A DNA stretch of 64,000 nt from Myroides albus (GCF_009711045.1 NZ_WMJX01000014.1:1-64000); one strand, 5' to 3'. Positions 8,423 to 18,043 are shown, counted from the stretch's first letter. A program made the numbers and translations. The notes: a model not told the origin generated them from the sequence alone.

Positions 8423-8606
8423 TATGTTTTTTTCTGTTATTTGTTAAAGATATGATAGTAATTGTTTGTATTCTATTTGTGTTTTATAAATTTACGCTTA
8501 TAAGCAAAAAATAGATATTAGGTTTTTAATAGAATGTATTTATATTAGTAATTATTTTTTATTGAAAACCCTGTTTATTTTGGATATAAAAATTAATAAA
8601 GTAAAA

Positions 8607-9926
8607 ATGTTAGAGGATTTTAAACAACATTTTAAAGAGAGGTTTGATTACTTGAATAATAAACAGTTATTAATAGCTGTAAGTGGAGGTATTGACAGTG
8701 TCGTTTTATGTTACTTATGTAAGATGTGCGAGATACCCTTTACGATGGCACACTGTAATTTTCATCTAAGAGCAGAGGATAGCATTGAAGATCAGGTGTT
8801 TGTTGAGCATTTAGCAAAGCGCTTAGGTGTAGATGTTTTAGTAAAGGAATTTGATACAGAAACCTATGCAAATAACAATAAAGTGTCAATCCAAATTGCT
8901 GCAAGAGAATTGAGGTATAATTGGTTTGAGTCTTTAGTAGTGGAAGGGAAGTATGATTATTTGTTGACAGCGCATCATTTAGATGATTCCATAGAGACTT
9001 TTTTAATTAATTTCTCGAGGGGGACAGGCGTTGAAGGTTTGCTGGGTATTCCTGAAGTTAATGCCTACATCGTACGACCTCTATTGATTTTTACAAGGGA
9101 TGAGATCAATCAGTTTGCCTTAGAGCACAATATTCAATGGAGAGAAGATTATACGAATGCGCAAACGAAGTATTTGAGAAATAAGTTTCGAAAATTAGTC
9201 GTGCCAATTCTCAAGGAGATTAATCCACAATTTTCAAATAGCTTTTTGGATACAATTAGCAATTTGAGTGATACAAATCAATTAGCAAAAGACGCAATAG
9301 ATTTTGCTTTTAGTAGAGTTGCTCGATACCAAGAAGATGGTAGTATTATTTTTTTAATAGATGAAATAAAGAAATTATCTTCGCCAAAAGCTTATTTATA
9401 CGAGATGCTTAAGCCTTTTGGTTTTACTGCTTGGAAGGATATTATCCATCTTTTAGAAGCTAAAAGTGGTAAAGTGATTTATGCAAAAGAGTATATCCTG
9501 TTGAAGGATAGAAGTGTTTTTGTGTTGCAAAAAAGAACAGAATTAGAGAAGAATAAAGAACAAATATATTATTTAGAAAAAGGAGAAGAATTGAAGTATC
9601 CAATACAAATTAAAACTTTGCCATATAATGGAGGTGATTTAGTCGTCGATTCAAATACGATTTTAGTAGATGAGGCTATGCTAAAATTTCCATTGGTAAT
9701 TAGAAAATTTGTTGAGGGTGATAGGTTTATCCCTTTTGGAATGAAAGGAACTAAGAAGGTAAGTAAGTATTTTAAAGACGAGAAGTTTAATCAGTTTGAG
9801 AAAGAAAATACTTGGCTTTTGTGTTCAGAAAATGAAATTGTATGGATTATTGGTAGTCGAATGGATGAACGATTTAAGATAAAAAGTACAACTACAAACA
9901 TTATTAAAATACAGATAACAGTATGA
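8607..9926 (+). CDS. tilS: tRNA(Ile)-lysidine synthase
   Basis: A 439-residue TilS from the ATG at 8607; a TTG 45 nt upstream (8562) is in frame but less likely. It makes lysidine at position 34 of tRNA-Ile(CAU), which is essential for reading AUA. The N-type ATP pyrophosphatase P-loop is AVSGGIDSVVL near residue 25, followed by HHLDDSIETFLINFSRGTG and the C-terminal TilS domains (FVEGDRFIPFGMKGTKKVS). It overlaps dsbD by 4 nt (ATGA), so the two are translationally coupled. Confidence 0.95.
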   Translation: MLEDFKQHFKERFDYLNNKQLLIAVSGGIDSVVLCYLCKMCEIPFTMAHCNFHLRAEDSIEDQVFVEHLAKRLGVDVLVKEFDTETYANNNKVSIQIAARELRYNWFESLVVEGKYDYLLTAHHLDDSIETFLINFSRGTGVEGLLGIPEVNAYIVRPLLIFTRDEINQFALEHNIQWREDYTNAQTKYLRNKFRKLVVPILKEINPQFSNSFLDTISNLSDTNQLAKDAIDFAFSRVARYQEDGSIIFLIDEIKKLSSPKAYLYEMLKPFGFTAWKDIIHLLEAKSGKVIYAKEYILLKDRSVFVLQKRTELEKNKEQIYYLEKGEELKYPIQIKTLPYNGGDLVVDSNTILVDEAMLKFPLVIRKFVEGDRFIPFGMKGTKKVSKYFKDEKFNQFEKENTWLLCSENEIVWIIGSRMDERFKIKSTTTNIIKIQITV

Positions 9927-11926
9927 GAAAATTAGCTTATTTGCTACTTCTATTAGTGTCGACAATTACTGTACAGGCGCAGATGATGAAGAATCCTGCC
10001 GTATGGACGACAAAGATAGAGAAGGAGTCAGACACAGAGTACACAATCACATGGAATGGTGTTGTGGATGAGGGCTGGCATTTATACTCTCAGTTTACAT
10101 CAGAAGGTGGAGCTCTACCTTTGGCTTTTACCTATAATAACTTGGAGGGGAACTATGTTCTAAATGGACCAACTACAGAAAGTGAAACTGTAAAGGAATA
10201 CAACGATATATTTGAAGTAGATGAAACCTATTTTGTAGGTCCAATTACCTTAGTTCAAAAGATTACATTGACGAATCCTGAAACTTCGAATATTCAGGTT
10301 GAAATGGAATATCAAGTGTGTGAGGAAGTGTGTATTTCACAAAGTAATTTGTTCGTCTATGACCTAAAAACCTTAGCTTCAAAAGAGGTTGCTAACTTCG
10401 AGGAGTTTGAACTTGGTAATAAAGCAGAGGCTTCTTCTGAGATTAAAGCAGGTGATTCTTCTTCTAAGGATGCTATAGAAAGCAATAAAAAACAAGAGAA
10501 TAGAGGATTATTTACCATATTTATTTTATCGTTTTTCTCTGGTTTTGCAGCATTATTGACACCTTGTGTGTTCCCTATGATTCCTATGACGGTTAGTTTC
10601 TTTACAAAACAAAGTAAAACTCGTGCCAAAGGAATCAAGAATGCTATCATTTACGGAGTATCAATTATCCTAATTTATGTAATCTTAGGAACTATTGTTA
10701 CTGCTTTGTTTGGAGCTGATTCTCTGAATGCGCTTTCGACAAATGTTTATTTTAATATCATCTTCTTCTTGCTATTAGTTGTTTTTGCTACTTCTTTCTT
10801 AGGGGCATTTGAAATTATGTTACCTAATTCATGGGCAAATAAAGTTGATTCGCAAGCAGATAGAGGAGGATTAATAGGTATAGTATTTATGGCATTAGCT
10901 TTGGCTATTGTTTCGTTTTCATGTACAGGGCCTATTGTAGGAACACTATTAGTAGAAGCGGCTTCTAAAGGAGGTTTAGCACCTGTTATAGGTATGCTTG
11001 GGTTCTCTTTAGCACTAGCATTGCCATTTATGCTTTTTGCTATGTTCCCAGGTTGGTTAAACTCAATGCCTAAATCGGGTGGATGGTTAAACACAGTGAA
11101 GGTTTCATTGGGATTCTTAGAGTTGGCTTTAGCATTTAAGTTCTTGTCAAATGCAGATCTTGTATTGCAAGCACATTATTTAGAAAGAGAAGTGTTTTTA
11201 GCAATATGGATAGCCATATTTGGTGCTTGGGCATTATATCTATTTGGTAAAATTAAATTGCCACATGATTCACCTTCAGACAATATATCAGTAGGTAGAT
11301 TATTTATGGCTTTATTGGTTTCTATATTTACTATTTATATGGTTCCAGGATTATGGGGAGCTCCATTGAAAATTATATCAGGATTCCCACCTCCATTAAC
11401 TTACGCTGAAAGTCCTTATGGTGTTGGCGGAGGAAAAGGTGGTTCTAATTCAGGAGCTACTTTGGGAGAACTACCTGATGGGGCTAAATTAGGAGCTCAT
11501 GACATTGTTGCTTTTACAGATTATGAAAAAGGATTGGCGTATGCTAAATCTATAAACAAACCTGTTTTATTAGATTTTACTGGATTTGCATGTGTTAACT
11601 GTCGTAAGATGGAAGATTACGTATGGTCAGATCCAGCTGTATTATCTATCCTAAAGAATGAAGTTGTCTTAATTTCATTGTATGTTGATGACCCTAAAAA
11701 ATTGCCAGAGAGCGAGCAATATATATCAGATACAAGTGGTAAGAAAGTAAAGACGATTGGAAATAAATGGAGTGATTTCCAAATGAAACATTATCACGCT
11801 AATGCACAACCGTATTATATCATACTTGATACAGATGAATCGCGTTTAAGTGATGCTGTTGGATATATGCCAGATGTAGAAGAATATAAGACATGGTTAA
11901 AAACAGGAATTAGTAAACACAAGTAA
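9923..11926 (+). CDS. dsbD: Thiol:disulfide interchange protein DsbD
   Basis: A 667-residue three-part DsbD that moves electrons from cytoplasmic thioredoxin to periplasmic thiols. It has a signal peptide (residues 1-19), then an N-terminal periplasmic domain with EYQVCEEVC (the paired Cys). A polytopic membrane domain follows with LTPCVFPMIPMTVSFF and SFSCTGPIVG, each carrying one redox Cys. The C-terminal thioredoxin-like domain has CVNC at about residues 557-560. All expected cysteines are present. It overlaps tilS by ATGA. Reductant supply to the periplasm is relevant to the many cytochrome c proteins made in this window. Confidence 0.94.
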   Translation: MRKLAYLLLLLVSTITVQAQMMKNPAVWTTKIEKESDTEYTITWNGVVDEGWHLYSQFTSEGGALPLAFTYNNLEGNYVLNGPTTESETVKEYNDIFEVDETYFVGPITLVQKITLTNPETSNIQVEMEYQVCEEVCISQSNLFVYDLKTLASKEVANFEEFELGNKAEASSEIKAGDSSSKDAIESNKKQENRGLFTIFILSFFSGFAALLTPCVFPMIPMTVSFFTKQSKTRAKGIKNAIIYGVSIILIYVILGTIVTALFGADSLNALSTNVYFNIIFFLLLVVFATSFLGAFEIMLPNSWANKVDSQADRGGLIGIVFMALALAIVSFSCTGPIVGTLLVEAASKGGLAPVIGMLGFSLALALPFMLFAMFPGWLNSMPKSGGWLNTVKVSLGFLELALAFKFLSNADLVLQAHYLEREVFLAIWIAIFGAWALYLFGKIKLPHDSPSDNISVGRLFMALLVSIFTIYMVPGLWGAPLKIISGFPPPLTYAESPYGVGGGKGGSNSGATLGELPDGAKLGAHDIVAFTDYEKGLAYAKSINKPVLLDFTGFACVNCRKMEDYVWSDPAVLSILKNEVVLISLYVDDPKKLPESEQYISDTSGKKVKTIGNKWSDFQMKHYHANAQPYYIILDTDESRLSDAVGYMPDVEEYKTWLKTGISKHK

Positions 11927-11951
11927 TCTTTGGATTATTTAACGATATGAG

Positions 11952-11983
11952 AAAGCCCTTGAGATTTGATTTTCAAGGGCTTT
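11952..11983 (+). terminator. Intrinsic terminator after dsbD
   Basis: An 11-bp stem (AAAGCCCTTGA / TCAAGGGCTTT) with a 10-nt loop and a T-rich tail. Confidence 0.85.
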
Positions 11984-12015
11984 ATTTTTTGTTTTTTCTT
12001 TTCATTTGCTTGTGT

Positions 12016-12051
12016 TTTGAGAAAATTTTAAGATATAAGTTAATATCTTTG
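12016..12051 (+). promoter_or_regulatory. Possible promoter upstream of the DUF2911 gene
   Basis: TTTG (12016-12019) and TATCTTTG (12044-12051). The 24-nt spacing is longer than ideal and the gene starts 127 nt downstream, so this is tentative. It implies a long AT-rich 5' leader in which I see no hairpin of note. Confidence 0.35.
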
Positions 12052-12177
12052 AAAGGCTCATAATTAGTGTTATATGGTATAATACTACAATTTATAGGCT
12101 ACTTTTTGGTTTCTATAGTACTCACATTACTAATGATAGAAATTCAATTAATAAAAATACTTTAAAACGCTATTTTA

Positions 12178-13026
12178 ATGAAGAAGAGTTTAATTATTAC
12201 AGCTTTTGCTATGTTTACTTTAGGTACTTCATATGCACAAGTACACACTCCACCTACCAGTACTAAATCAGAGATTCATCAAGTGGTTGGATTAACCGAT
12301 GTGAAAATAGATTATTCAAGGCCTAATATGCGAGGTCGTTTAATTTACGGTGATTTAGTTCCTTATGGTCGTCGTTGGAGAACAGGAGCAAACATGAATT
12401 CTGTCATTACTTTTGGCAATGATGTCGTGATTGATGGGAAAACACTTAAAAAAGGTTCTTATGCCATTTTCACTGTTCCGAAAGTTGAAGAATGGGAAGT
12501 AATATTTTACAGTGATACAAATAACTGGGGATTACCTGAGAAGTGGGATGATTCAAAAGTTGCTTTGACAACAAAGGTGAAAGTGATTAATTCCAATAGA
12601 AATTACGAGACATTTACCTTGGCAATTAACAACGTAAATATAGACTATGCAGATCTTGAGATTATGTGGGAGAAAACAGTAGTTCCTGTTCGCTTCAAAG
12701 TACCAACGGATCAGTTAGCGATGGAAACGATAGACGAGACATTTGCAGGGCCTAAGATTGTTGATTATTACGCTGCTTCGGAGTATTATTATTTAACCAA
12801 TAAAGATTACAACAAGGCTTTAGATTGGATCAATAAGGCAATTGAAAAGTCAGGAGAGCAAATACCTTATTACTTTGTTCGCCTAAAATCGCAAATTCAA
12901 GCTAAGTTAGGTGATAAGTTAGCTGCTGTAGAAACTGCCAAATGGGCATTAGAGTTAGCGGAAAAAGCGAATAACCTTGATTATATCAAGATTAATAAAG
13001 ATGCGATTAAAGAATGGTCAAAATAG
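12178..13026 (+). CDS. DUF2911 domain secreted protein
   Basis: A 282-residue protein with a signal peptide (about residues 1-20, ending SYAQ). The segment from residue 20 to about 165 matches the Bacteroidota DUF2911 family, with motifs such as VKIDYSRPNMRGR, PYGRRWRTGANMNSVITF and KKGSYAIFTVP. The C-terminal 100 residues form helical pairs resembling a tetratricopeptide repeat (YNKALDWINKAIEKSG). Function of the family is not established. It is monocistronic, between dsbD and purB. Confidence 0.85.
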   Translation: MKKSLIITAFAMFTLGTSYAQVHTPPTSTKSEIHQVVGLTDVKIDYSRPNMRGRLIYGDLVPYGRRWRTGANMNSVITFGNDVVIDGKTLKKGSYAIFTVPKVEEWEVIFYSDTNNWGLPEKWDDSKVALTTKVKVINSNRNYETFTLAINNVNIDYADLEIMWEKTVVPVRFKVPTDQLAMETIDETFAGPKIVDYYAASEYYYLTNKDYNKALDWINKAIEKSGEQIPYYFVRLKSQIQAKLGDKLAAVETAKWALELAEKANNLDYIKINKDAIKEWSK

Positions 13027-13028
13027 AT

Positions 13029-13056
13029 ATAAGACAGCTTAGGCTGTCTTATTTTG
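13029..13056 (+). terminator. Intrinsic terminator after the DUF2911 gene
   Basis: A 10-bp stem (ATAAGACAGC / GCTGTCTTAT) with a 4-nt loop followed by a T-rich stretch, directly after the stop codon. Confidence 0.8.
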
Positions 13057-13149
13057 TTTTAAAATATTCGTTATAAACTATTTTGCTACAAAGATAGAGC
13101 TGGGAAACATTTGGCTTCTTACATTAAAAGATGATTAGAACTGTGTTTT

Positions 13150-13184
13150 TTTGTTTTACTTTTTTTGGTATTGTCCTATCTTTG
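13150..13184 (+). promoter_or_regulatory. Predicted purB promoter
   Basis: TATCTTTG (13177-13184) matches the -7 consensus; TTTG (13150-13153) is a distant -33 candidate with a 23-nt spacer. The ATG at 13210 follows 25 nt later. Confidence 0.5.
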
Positions 13185-13209
13185 TTGCTTAACAACACTT
13201 TCTAAAATT

Positions 13210-14553
13210 ATGCTTACACCATTAAATGCTATATCGCCTATTGACGGGCGTTATCGTAGCAAAACAGAAAGCCTTGCTGCTTACTTTTCAGAAGAGGCTT
13301 TAATTAAGTACCGCGTATTAATCGAAGTAGAGTATTTTATTGCTTTATGCGAACACGGTATTCCGCAGTTGAAAAATGTATCAGCAGATTTATTTCCTGA
13401 ATTGCGCAAACTCTATCAAAACTTTACTACTGAAAACGCACAGTGGATTAAAGATAAAGAGAGTATAACTAATCACGATGTCAAGGCTGTTGAGTATTTT
13501 ATTAAGGACGCATTTGATCGTTTAGGTTTAGAGCAATATAAAGAGTTTATTCATTTTGGATTGACTTCACAAGACATTAATAATACGTCTATTCCCTTAT
13601 TGACCAAAGAGGCTTTCCACGATGTATATATGCCTTTATTTATTAAGGTGGTAAACAAGTTAAAAGAGTTAGCAAAAGAGTGGAAAGATGTTCCAATGTT
13701 GGCTCGTACGCATGGACAACCTGCTTCTCCAACGCGTTTAGGAAAGGAAATATTTGTTTTTGTTGAGCGTTTGGAAGAGCAACTTAGACTAATCCAAAAT
13801 GTCCCATTTGCTGCTAAGTTTGGTGGTGCCACAGGAAATTTTAACGCGCATCACGTTGCATATCCTACGCATAATTGGAAACAGTTCGGAACTGATTTTG
13901 TGGAGCTAACATTAGGGCTAAAACATTCTTTTCCAACAACACAAATCGAGCATTATGACCATTTTGCTGCTTTCTTTGACGGATTAAAGCGCATCAATAA
14001 TATTCTAATTGACTTAGATAGGGATATATGGACTTATGTCTCTATGGATTACTTTAAACAAAAGATTAAAGCAGGGGAGATTGGTTCTTCTGCAATGCCT
14101 CATAAAGTGAACCCTATTGATTTTGAAAACTCTGAAGGAAACTTGGGGATTGCCAATGCAATCTTTGAACACTTAGCGGCTAAGTTACCGATATCACGTC
14201 TACAACGTGATTTAACTGACAGTACTGTTTTGCGCAACATTGGAGTACCTCTTGGGCATACGCTTATTGCATTTGAATCTACATTAAAAGGATTGAACAA
14301 ATTATTGCTTAACGAAACAAAGTTTGCGCAAGATTTAGAAAACAATTGGGCAGTAGTGGCAGAGGCAATTCAAACGATATTGAGAAGAGAAGGTTATCCT
14401 AATCCTTATGAAGCTTTGAAAGATTTGACTCGTACCAATACAGTGATTAACAAAGAGTCTATTCACTCATTTATAGATACACTTGCTGTGTCAGAAATGA
14501 TTAAAGAAGAATTAAAACAAATTTCACCTGCTAATTACCTTGGAGTAGAATAA
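13210..14553 (+). CDS. purB: Adenylosuccinate lyase
   Basis: A 447-residue PurB from the ATG at 13210. An in-frame start 45 nt upstream would place the coding region over the -7 promoter box. It acts twice in purine synthesis: SAICAR to AICAR, and adenylosuccinate to AMP. The fumarase/aspartase superfamily signature GSSAMPHKVNPIDFENSEG carries the catalytic serine loop. RTHGQPASPT and TSQDINNTSI are further family motifs. It is longer at the N-terminus than the Bacillus type and resembles the E. coli type, which begins with SPIDGRY, as here. Confidence 0.96.
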   Translation: MLTPLNAISPIDGRYRSKTESLAAYFSEEALIKYRVLIEVEYFIALCEHGIPQLKNVSADLFPELRKLYQNFTTENAQWIKDKESITNHDVKAVEYFIKDAFDRLGLEQYKEFIHFGLTSQDINNTSIPLLTKEAFHDVYMPLFIKVVNKLKELAKEWKDVPMLARTHGQPASPTRLGKEIFVFVERLEEQLRLIQNVPFAAKFGGATGNFNAHHVAYPTHNWKQFGTDFVELTLGLKHSFPTTQIEHYDHFAAFFDGLKRINNILIDLDRDIWTYVSMDYFKQKIKAGEIGSSAMPHKVNPIDFENSEGNLGIANAIFEHLAAKLPISRLQRDLTDSTVLRNIGVPLGHTLIAFESTLKGLNKLLLNETKFAQDLENNWAVVAEAIQTILRREGYPNPYEALKDLTRTNTVINKESIHSFIDTLAVSEMIKEELKQISPANYLGVE

Positions 14554-14594
14554 CGATAAGGAAAGAGTTTAGCAGTGTGCAAGATTGAATATGT

Positions 14595-14638
14595 AAAGCG
14601 AACCTATTGAAGTATAAAATAGGTTCGCTTTCTTTTTT
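14595..14638. terminator. Terminator between purB and the 14641 gene
   Basis: A 14-bp perfect stem (AAAGCGAACCTATT / AATAGGTTCGCTTT) with a 9-nt loop and T run, between convergent genes. Confidence 0.88.
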
Positions 14639-14640
14639 AT

Positions 14641-14982
14641 TTATATACTTACCTTTTTATACGATTTGGCTTTTTTGTTACCTATAAAGCCTAATGTGAT
14701 TAACAAAAGTGATATCGTTGAACTTAGAATATTTAATTCGTCTTTAAAGATGACTGAATCAACATTCTTTACAAACAATATCACGCCGACGACCAGCACA
14801 AAAAACGCCATGGTCTTTAATAAATTTAGGTTTGTCCGACCCATATTCTCAATATTTTTTTGGTTAACATTCACTAAATGTACTAAATAAAATAGTATGT
14901 TCAAAGGCACTAGAAGGTATAGTGCTGATATTTTTACTGTTTGAAGTCTGACGCTATCTAAATTTGGTTTGTTTTCTAACAA
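14641..14982 (-). CDS. Small integral membrane protein, unknown function
   Basis: A 113-residue protein with three likely transmembrane helices: residues about 19-38 (ALYLLVPLNILFYLVHLV), 56-72 (TMAFFVLVVGVILFV), and 86-103 (LSSTISLLLITLGFIG), with a lysine-rich tail. I see no family signature. It is a single gene, convergent with purB. The coding call rests on frame length and the regular helix pattern. Confidence 0.6.
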   Translation of the reverse strand: MLENKPNLDSVRLQTVKISALYLLVPLNILFYLVHLVNVNQKNIENMGRTNLNLLKTMAFFVLVVGVILFVKNVDSVIFKDELNILSSTISLLLITLGFIGNKKAKSYKKVSI

Positions 14983-15036
14983 ATTGATATGTACTGTCTT
15001 GTAATTAATAAAGATGATAATCTATCCCGTTCAATA

Positions 15037-15067
15037 TTGGATTAAAGGACAGTGATTTGTACCTTTG
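15037..15067 (+). promoter_or_regulatory. Predicted promoter for the 15116 gene
   Basis: TTG (15037-15039), 20-nt spacer, TACCTTTG (15060-15067). It lies about 50 nt before the start codon at 15116. Confidence 0.6.
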
Positions 15068-15115
15068 TGACTTCGCATTTTTAGATATAGTAGTAAAATT
15101 TAGTCAATTGTAGTA

Positions 15116-15685
15116 ATGAGAATAATCTATCTAATGATCTTTTTCTTTTACCTGATAGGAAACGTTCAAGGTCAAACTTTAAAGGAAAAGTATGGTGCTA
15201 ACATCGACAGTAAAGAGATTCTGTCATATTATTCTACGGGAGAGGTAAAAGAGGTTATTGTTGGCATAGAAGGAAGTAATTTGAATGTAAAGAAAACCTT
15301 TTATGAGCATGGCGAGCTACAAGAAATTCAAGAACAACACGACGGTGTAAATCATGGTAAGGTTGAGGCTTATTCAGATAAAGGAATACTTGTTTGTGAA
15401 GGAAACTATGTTCAGGGTCAACTGGAAGGAGAGTTAAAGTATTACAATGATAAAGGAGAGCTATTTACGAGTATTATGTATAGAAATAACCTAAAGAATG
15501 GCGTTACAAAAATATATAAGGATGGTAAACTACTAAGTGAGTTTACCTTTGTTGATGGTCAGTTGGATGGCATGGTAAGGCTGTATGGGGAAGATGAAAA
15601 GGTGATTAGTGTCTCCCACTACAAGCAAGGCAAGCAGATTGATAAATTATTTTATAATCACGACACTATCTTTTATAGCGAGTAA
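15116..15685 (+). CDS. YwqK-like repeat protein, secreted
   Basis: A 189-residue protein with a signal peptide (about residues 1-19, ending VQGQ) and four or more short repeats. These are of the YwqK/MORN-variant type: YSTGEVKEV, YEHGELQEI, YSDKGILVCEGNY, YNDKGELFTSIMY, YKDGKLLSEFTF. Such repeats form beta-hairpin stacks. The family name comes from a proposed antitoxin in Bacillus, but this protein is probably periplasmic and no toxin gene is adjacent. A second repeat protein of this type follows on the opposite strand, convergent. Confidence 0.8.
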   Translation: MRIIYLMIFFFYLIGNVQGQTLKEKYGANIDSKEILSYYSTGEVKEVIVGIEGSNLNVKKTFYEHGELQEIQEQHDGVNHGKVEAYSDKGILVCEGNYVQGQLEGELKYYNDKGELFTSIMYRNNLKNGVTKIYKDGKLLSEFTFVDGQLDGMVRLYGEDEKVISVSHYKQGKQIDKLFYNHDTIFYSE

Positions 15686-15707
15686 ATAAATTTATCAAAC
15701 CAGATTG

Positions 15708-15750
15708 ATAAGATAGTTGTAGCTATCTTATTTAAGCCCTGACTGGGCTT
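15708..15750. terminator. Two adjacent hairpins between convergent YwqK-like genes
   Basis: ATAAGATAG / CTATCTTAT (15708-15731) and AAGCCC / GGGCTT (15734-15750). They sit between stops at 15685 and 15753 and probably terminate both genes. Confidence 0.6.
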
Positions 15751-15752
15751 TG

Positions 15753-16457
15753 CTAATCATAGTCCATATAAGGGATTAAGCTGATAGGTTCTGAACCAAA
15801 CATATAGGATAGTTTTGTCGAGATAGCTTTGTCGATTTGTTTGTTTTTTTTAAATACTTTGATGTCTTTTCTATAGAAATCATTGACTTGAGTACATGAA
15901 AACATTAGGCTACCATTGTCATAATACTTTTTAAAAGGACCTCTGTTTTTTCCATTTTGTACAGTCATTTCCATTATTAATATCCCTTTTGGATTAAATA
16001 GCTTTATTGGTCCATGCAGAACTCCATTTTCGAAATACTGTTCTCTTGCTAATACACCGTTTTTGTAATAGGCGAGTTGTTGACCATGTAAGCGTCCTTC
16101 GATTTGATTGATGACAATCTGTATATTTCCATTTTGAAAGTACTCTGTACATTTGCCATGTGGTTGGTCATTTTTATAGAAGCCTTGACATTCTATTTGA
16201 CCATTTGGGTAATACATAGTATGAGGGCCTTCTAATTGATTATTGCTATAAAACCCTTTCATTTCTAATTCCCCTGTATCGTAATAATTTGTGTAAACTC
16301 CTTCTTTTCGCCCTTCTTCGTAGTTGTACAATTGGAATAACATACCATTTTCATGATATTCTTTGTGCTCTCCATGTAATATATCATTGACAAAGTATCC
16401 TTCTATTTTGATATTCCCATTTGGGTAATATTCGATTGTGTGTAATCCGTTTTTCAT
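15753..16457 (-). CDS. YwqK-like repeat protein, cytoplasmic-looking
   Basis: A 234-residue protein from the ATG at 16457; a TTG 30 nt upstream (16487) is possible. It is built almost wholly of about eight 21-24 residue repeats with the pattern YYPNGxIxxxGFYxNxxLHG, for example EYYPNGNIKIEGYF, EYHENGMLFQLYNY and YYDTGELEMKGFY. There is no signal peptide, unlike the convergent neighbour. Repeats of this kind are thought to be binding scaffolds. It is convergent with the 15116 gene and the two may be paralogs. Function is unknown. Confidence 0.8.
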   Translation of the reverse strand: MKNGLHTIEYYPNGNIKIEGYFVNDILHGEHKEYHENGMLFQLYNYEEGRKEGVYTNYYDTGELEMKGFYSNNQLEGPHTMYYPNGQIECQGFYKNDQPHGKCTEYFQNGNIQIVINQIEGRLHGQQLAYYKNGVLAREQYFENGVLHGPIKLFNPKGILIMEMTVQNGKNRGPFKKYYDNGSLMFSCTQVNDFYRKDIKVFKKNKQIDKAISTKLSYMFGSEPISLIPYMDYD

Positions 16458-16601
16458 TTTTTTTATCAAGGTAATACTTATTTTCAAAACCTGAGCGAAG
16501 TGTACAAATATTTGATAGTTAGATTTCTTATGTTCCTTAGGATAGGTTTAGGGCGAAGAAATTCAGAACAATGAGTATAGGGGAAATTAAGGAAGATAAA
16601 A

Positions 16602-16629
16602 AAACGGGCTACTTTAAGGTAGCCCGTTT
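16602..16629 (-). terminator. Intrinsic terminator after lpdA
   Basis: An 11-bp stem (AAACGGGCTAC / GTAGCCCGTTT) with a short loop, 23 nt downstream of the lpdA stop. A runs on the plus strand give a T run for minus-strand transcription. Confidence 0.85.
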
Positions 16630-16651
16630 GTATTTTAATTGATTTTGATTC

Positions 16652-18043
16652 TTATAAGTGGATTACTTCTCCGTAAGCATCAGCAACAGCTTCCATTACA
16701 GCCTCACTCATTGTAGGGTGTGGGTGTACTGCTTTTAAGATTTCGTATCCAGTAGTTTCTAATTTACGTGCAACTACTGCTTCAGCGATCATATCAGTTA
16801 CTCCAGCTCCAATCATGTGACATCCTAACCACTCTCCATATTTAGCATCAAAGATAACTTTTACAAATCCATCAGGAGTACCTGCAGCTTTTGCTTTACC
16901 AGATGCTGAGAATGGGAATTTTCCTACTTTGATTTCATATCCAGCTTCTTTTGCTTTTTTCTCTGTCATACCAACAGAAGCAATTTCTGGAGTAGCGTAA
17001 GTACATCCAGGAATATTACCATAATCTAATGGCTCAACATGGTGTCCAGCAATTTTTTCTACACATAAGATACCTTCAGCAGAAGCAACGTGTGCTAAAG
17101 CTTGTCCAGGTACAACATCTCCAATAGCATAGTATCCTGGGATATTTGTTTGGTAGTATTCGTTTACTAAGATTTTATCTCTATCTGTAGCGATTCCTAC
17201 ATCTTCTAATCCAATATTTTCAATGTTTGTTTTGATACCTACTGCAGACAATACGATATCAGCTTCCAAAATTTCTTCTCCTTTAGATGTCTTAACAGTA
17301 GCTTTTACTCCTTCACCAGTTGTATCTACTTTTTCAACAGAAGCATTTGTCATGATTTTGATTCCTGCTTTTTTCAATGAGCGCTCGAATTGTTTTGAGA
17401 TATCCTCATCTTCTACAGGAACGATATTTGGCATAAACTCAACAATAGTAACATCAGTTCCCATTGAGTTGTAGAAATAAGCAAACTCTACTCCGATAGC
17501 TCCCGAACCAACAACAATCATTTTCTTAGGTTGTTGAGGTAAAGTTAATGCTTGACGGTATCCGATTACTTTTTTACCATCTTGTGGTAAGTTTGGCAAT
17601 TCTCTTGAACGTGCTCCAGTTGCGATGATGATGTGATCTGCAGAGATCTCACTTACCTTACCATCTTTATCTGTAACTTCTACTTTCTTTCCTGGTTTTA
17701 CTTTTCCAAAACCATCGATGATTTCGATTTTATTCTTTTTCATTAGGAATTGAACACCTTTGCTCATTCCATCTGCAACGCTACGTGAACGTGCTATTAC
17801 TGCATTGAAATCCTTGTCTACCTCACCATTGATTGTCAATCCATAATCAGATGCGTGTTTAAGGTATTCAAATACTTGAGCAGATTTTAATAGTGCTTTT
17901 GTAGGAATACACCCCCAGTTTAAGCAGATTCCACCTAAGTTTTCTTTCTCTACTACCGCAACTTTAAAGCCTAACTGAGAAGCTCTGATTGCAGTCACGT
18001 AACCTCCAGGGCCACTTCCTAAAACAATAATATCGAATTTCAT
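16652..18043 (-). CDS. lpdA: Dihydrolipoyl dehydrogenase
   Basis: A 463-residue flavoprotein, the E3 component of 2-oxo acid dehydrogenase complexes, which reoxidises dihydrolipoamide with NAD+. The FAD dinucleotide fold is at the N-terminus (VLGSGPGGYVTAIRASQLG). The redox-active disulfide is in GGICLNWGCIPTKALL (Cys pair near 40-45), and the NAD fold is VVGSGAIGVEFAYFY. The C-terminal catalytic His-Glu pair is in HPHPTMSEAVMEA. It stands alone here with its own terminator; the E1/E2 genes are not in the window. Confidence 0.96.
   Translation of the reverse strand: MKFDIIVLGSGPGGYVTAIRASQLGFKVAVVEKENLGGICLNWGCIPTKALLKSAQVFEYLKHASDYGLTINGEVDKDFNAVIARSRSVADGMSKGVQFLMKKNKIEIIDGFGKVKPGKKVEVTDKDGKVSEISADHIIIATGARSRELPNLPQDGKKVIGYRQALTLPQQPKKMIVVGSGAIGVEFAYFYNSMGTDVTIVEFMPNIVPVEDEDISKQFERSLKKAGIKIMTNASVEKVDTTGEGVKATVKTSKGEEILEADIVLSAVGIKTNIENIGLEDVGIATDRDKILVNEYYQTNIPGYYAIGDVVPGQALAHVASAEGILCVEKIAGHHVEPLDYGNIPGCTYATPEIASVGMTEKKAKEAGYEIKVGKFPFSASGKAKAAGTPDGFVKVIFDAKYGEWLGCHMIGAGVTDMIAEAVVARKLETTGYEILKAVHPHPTMSEAVMEAVADAYGEVIHL

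Noticed and set aside
15116..16457. A toxin-antitoxin pair.
   Set aside because: Both proteins are repeat scaffolds of the same type; neither resembles a toxin.
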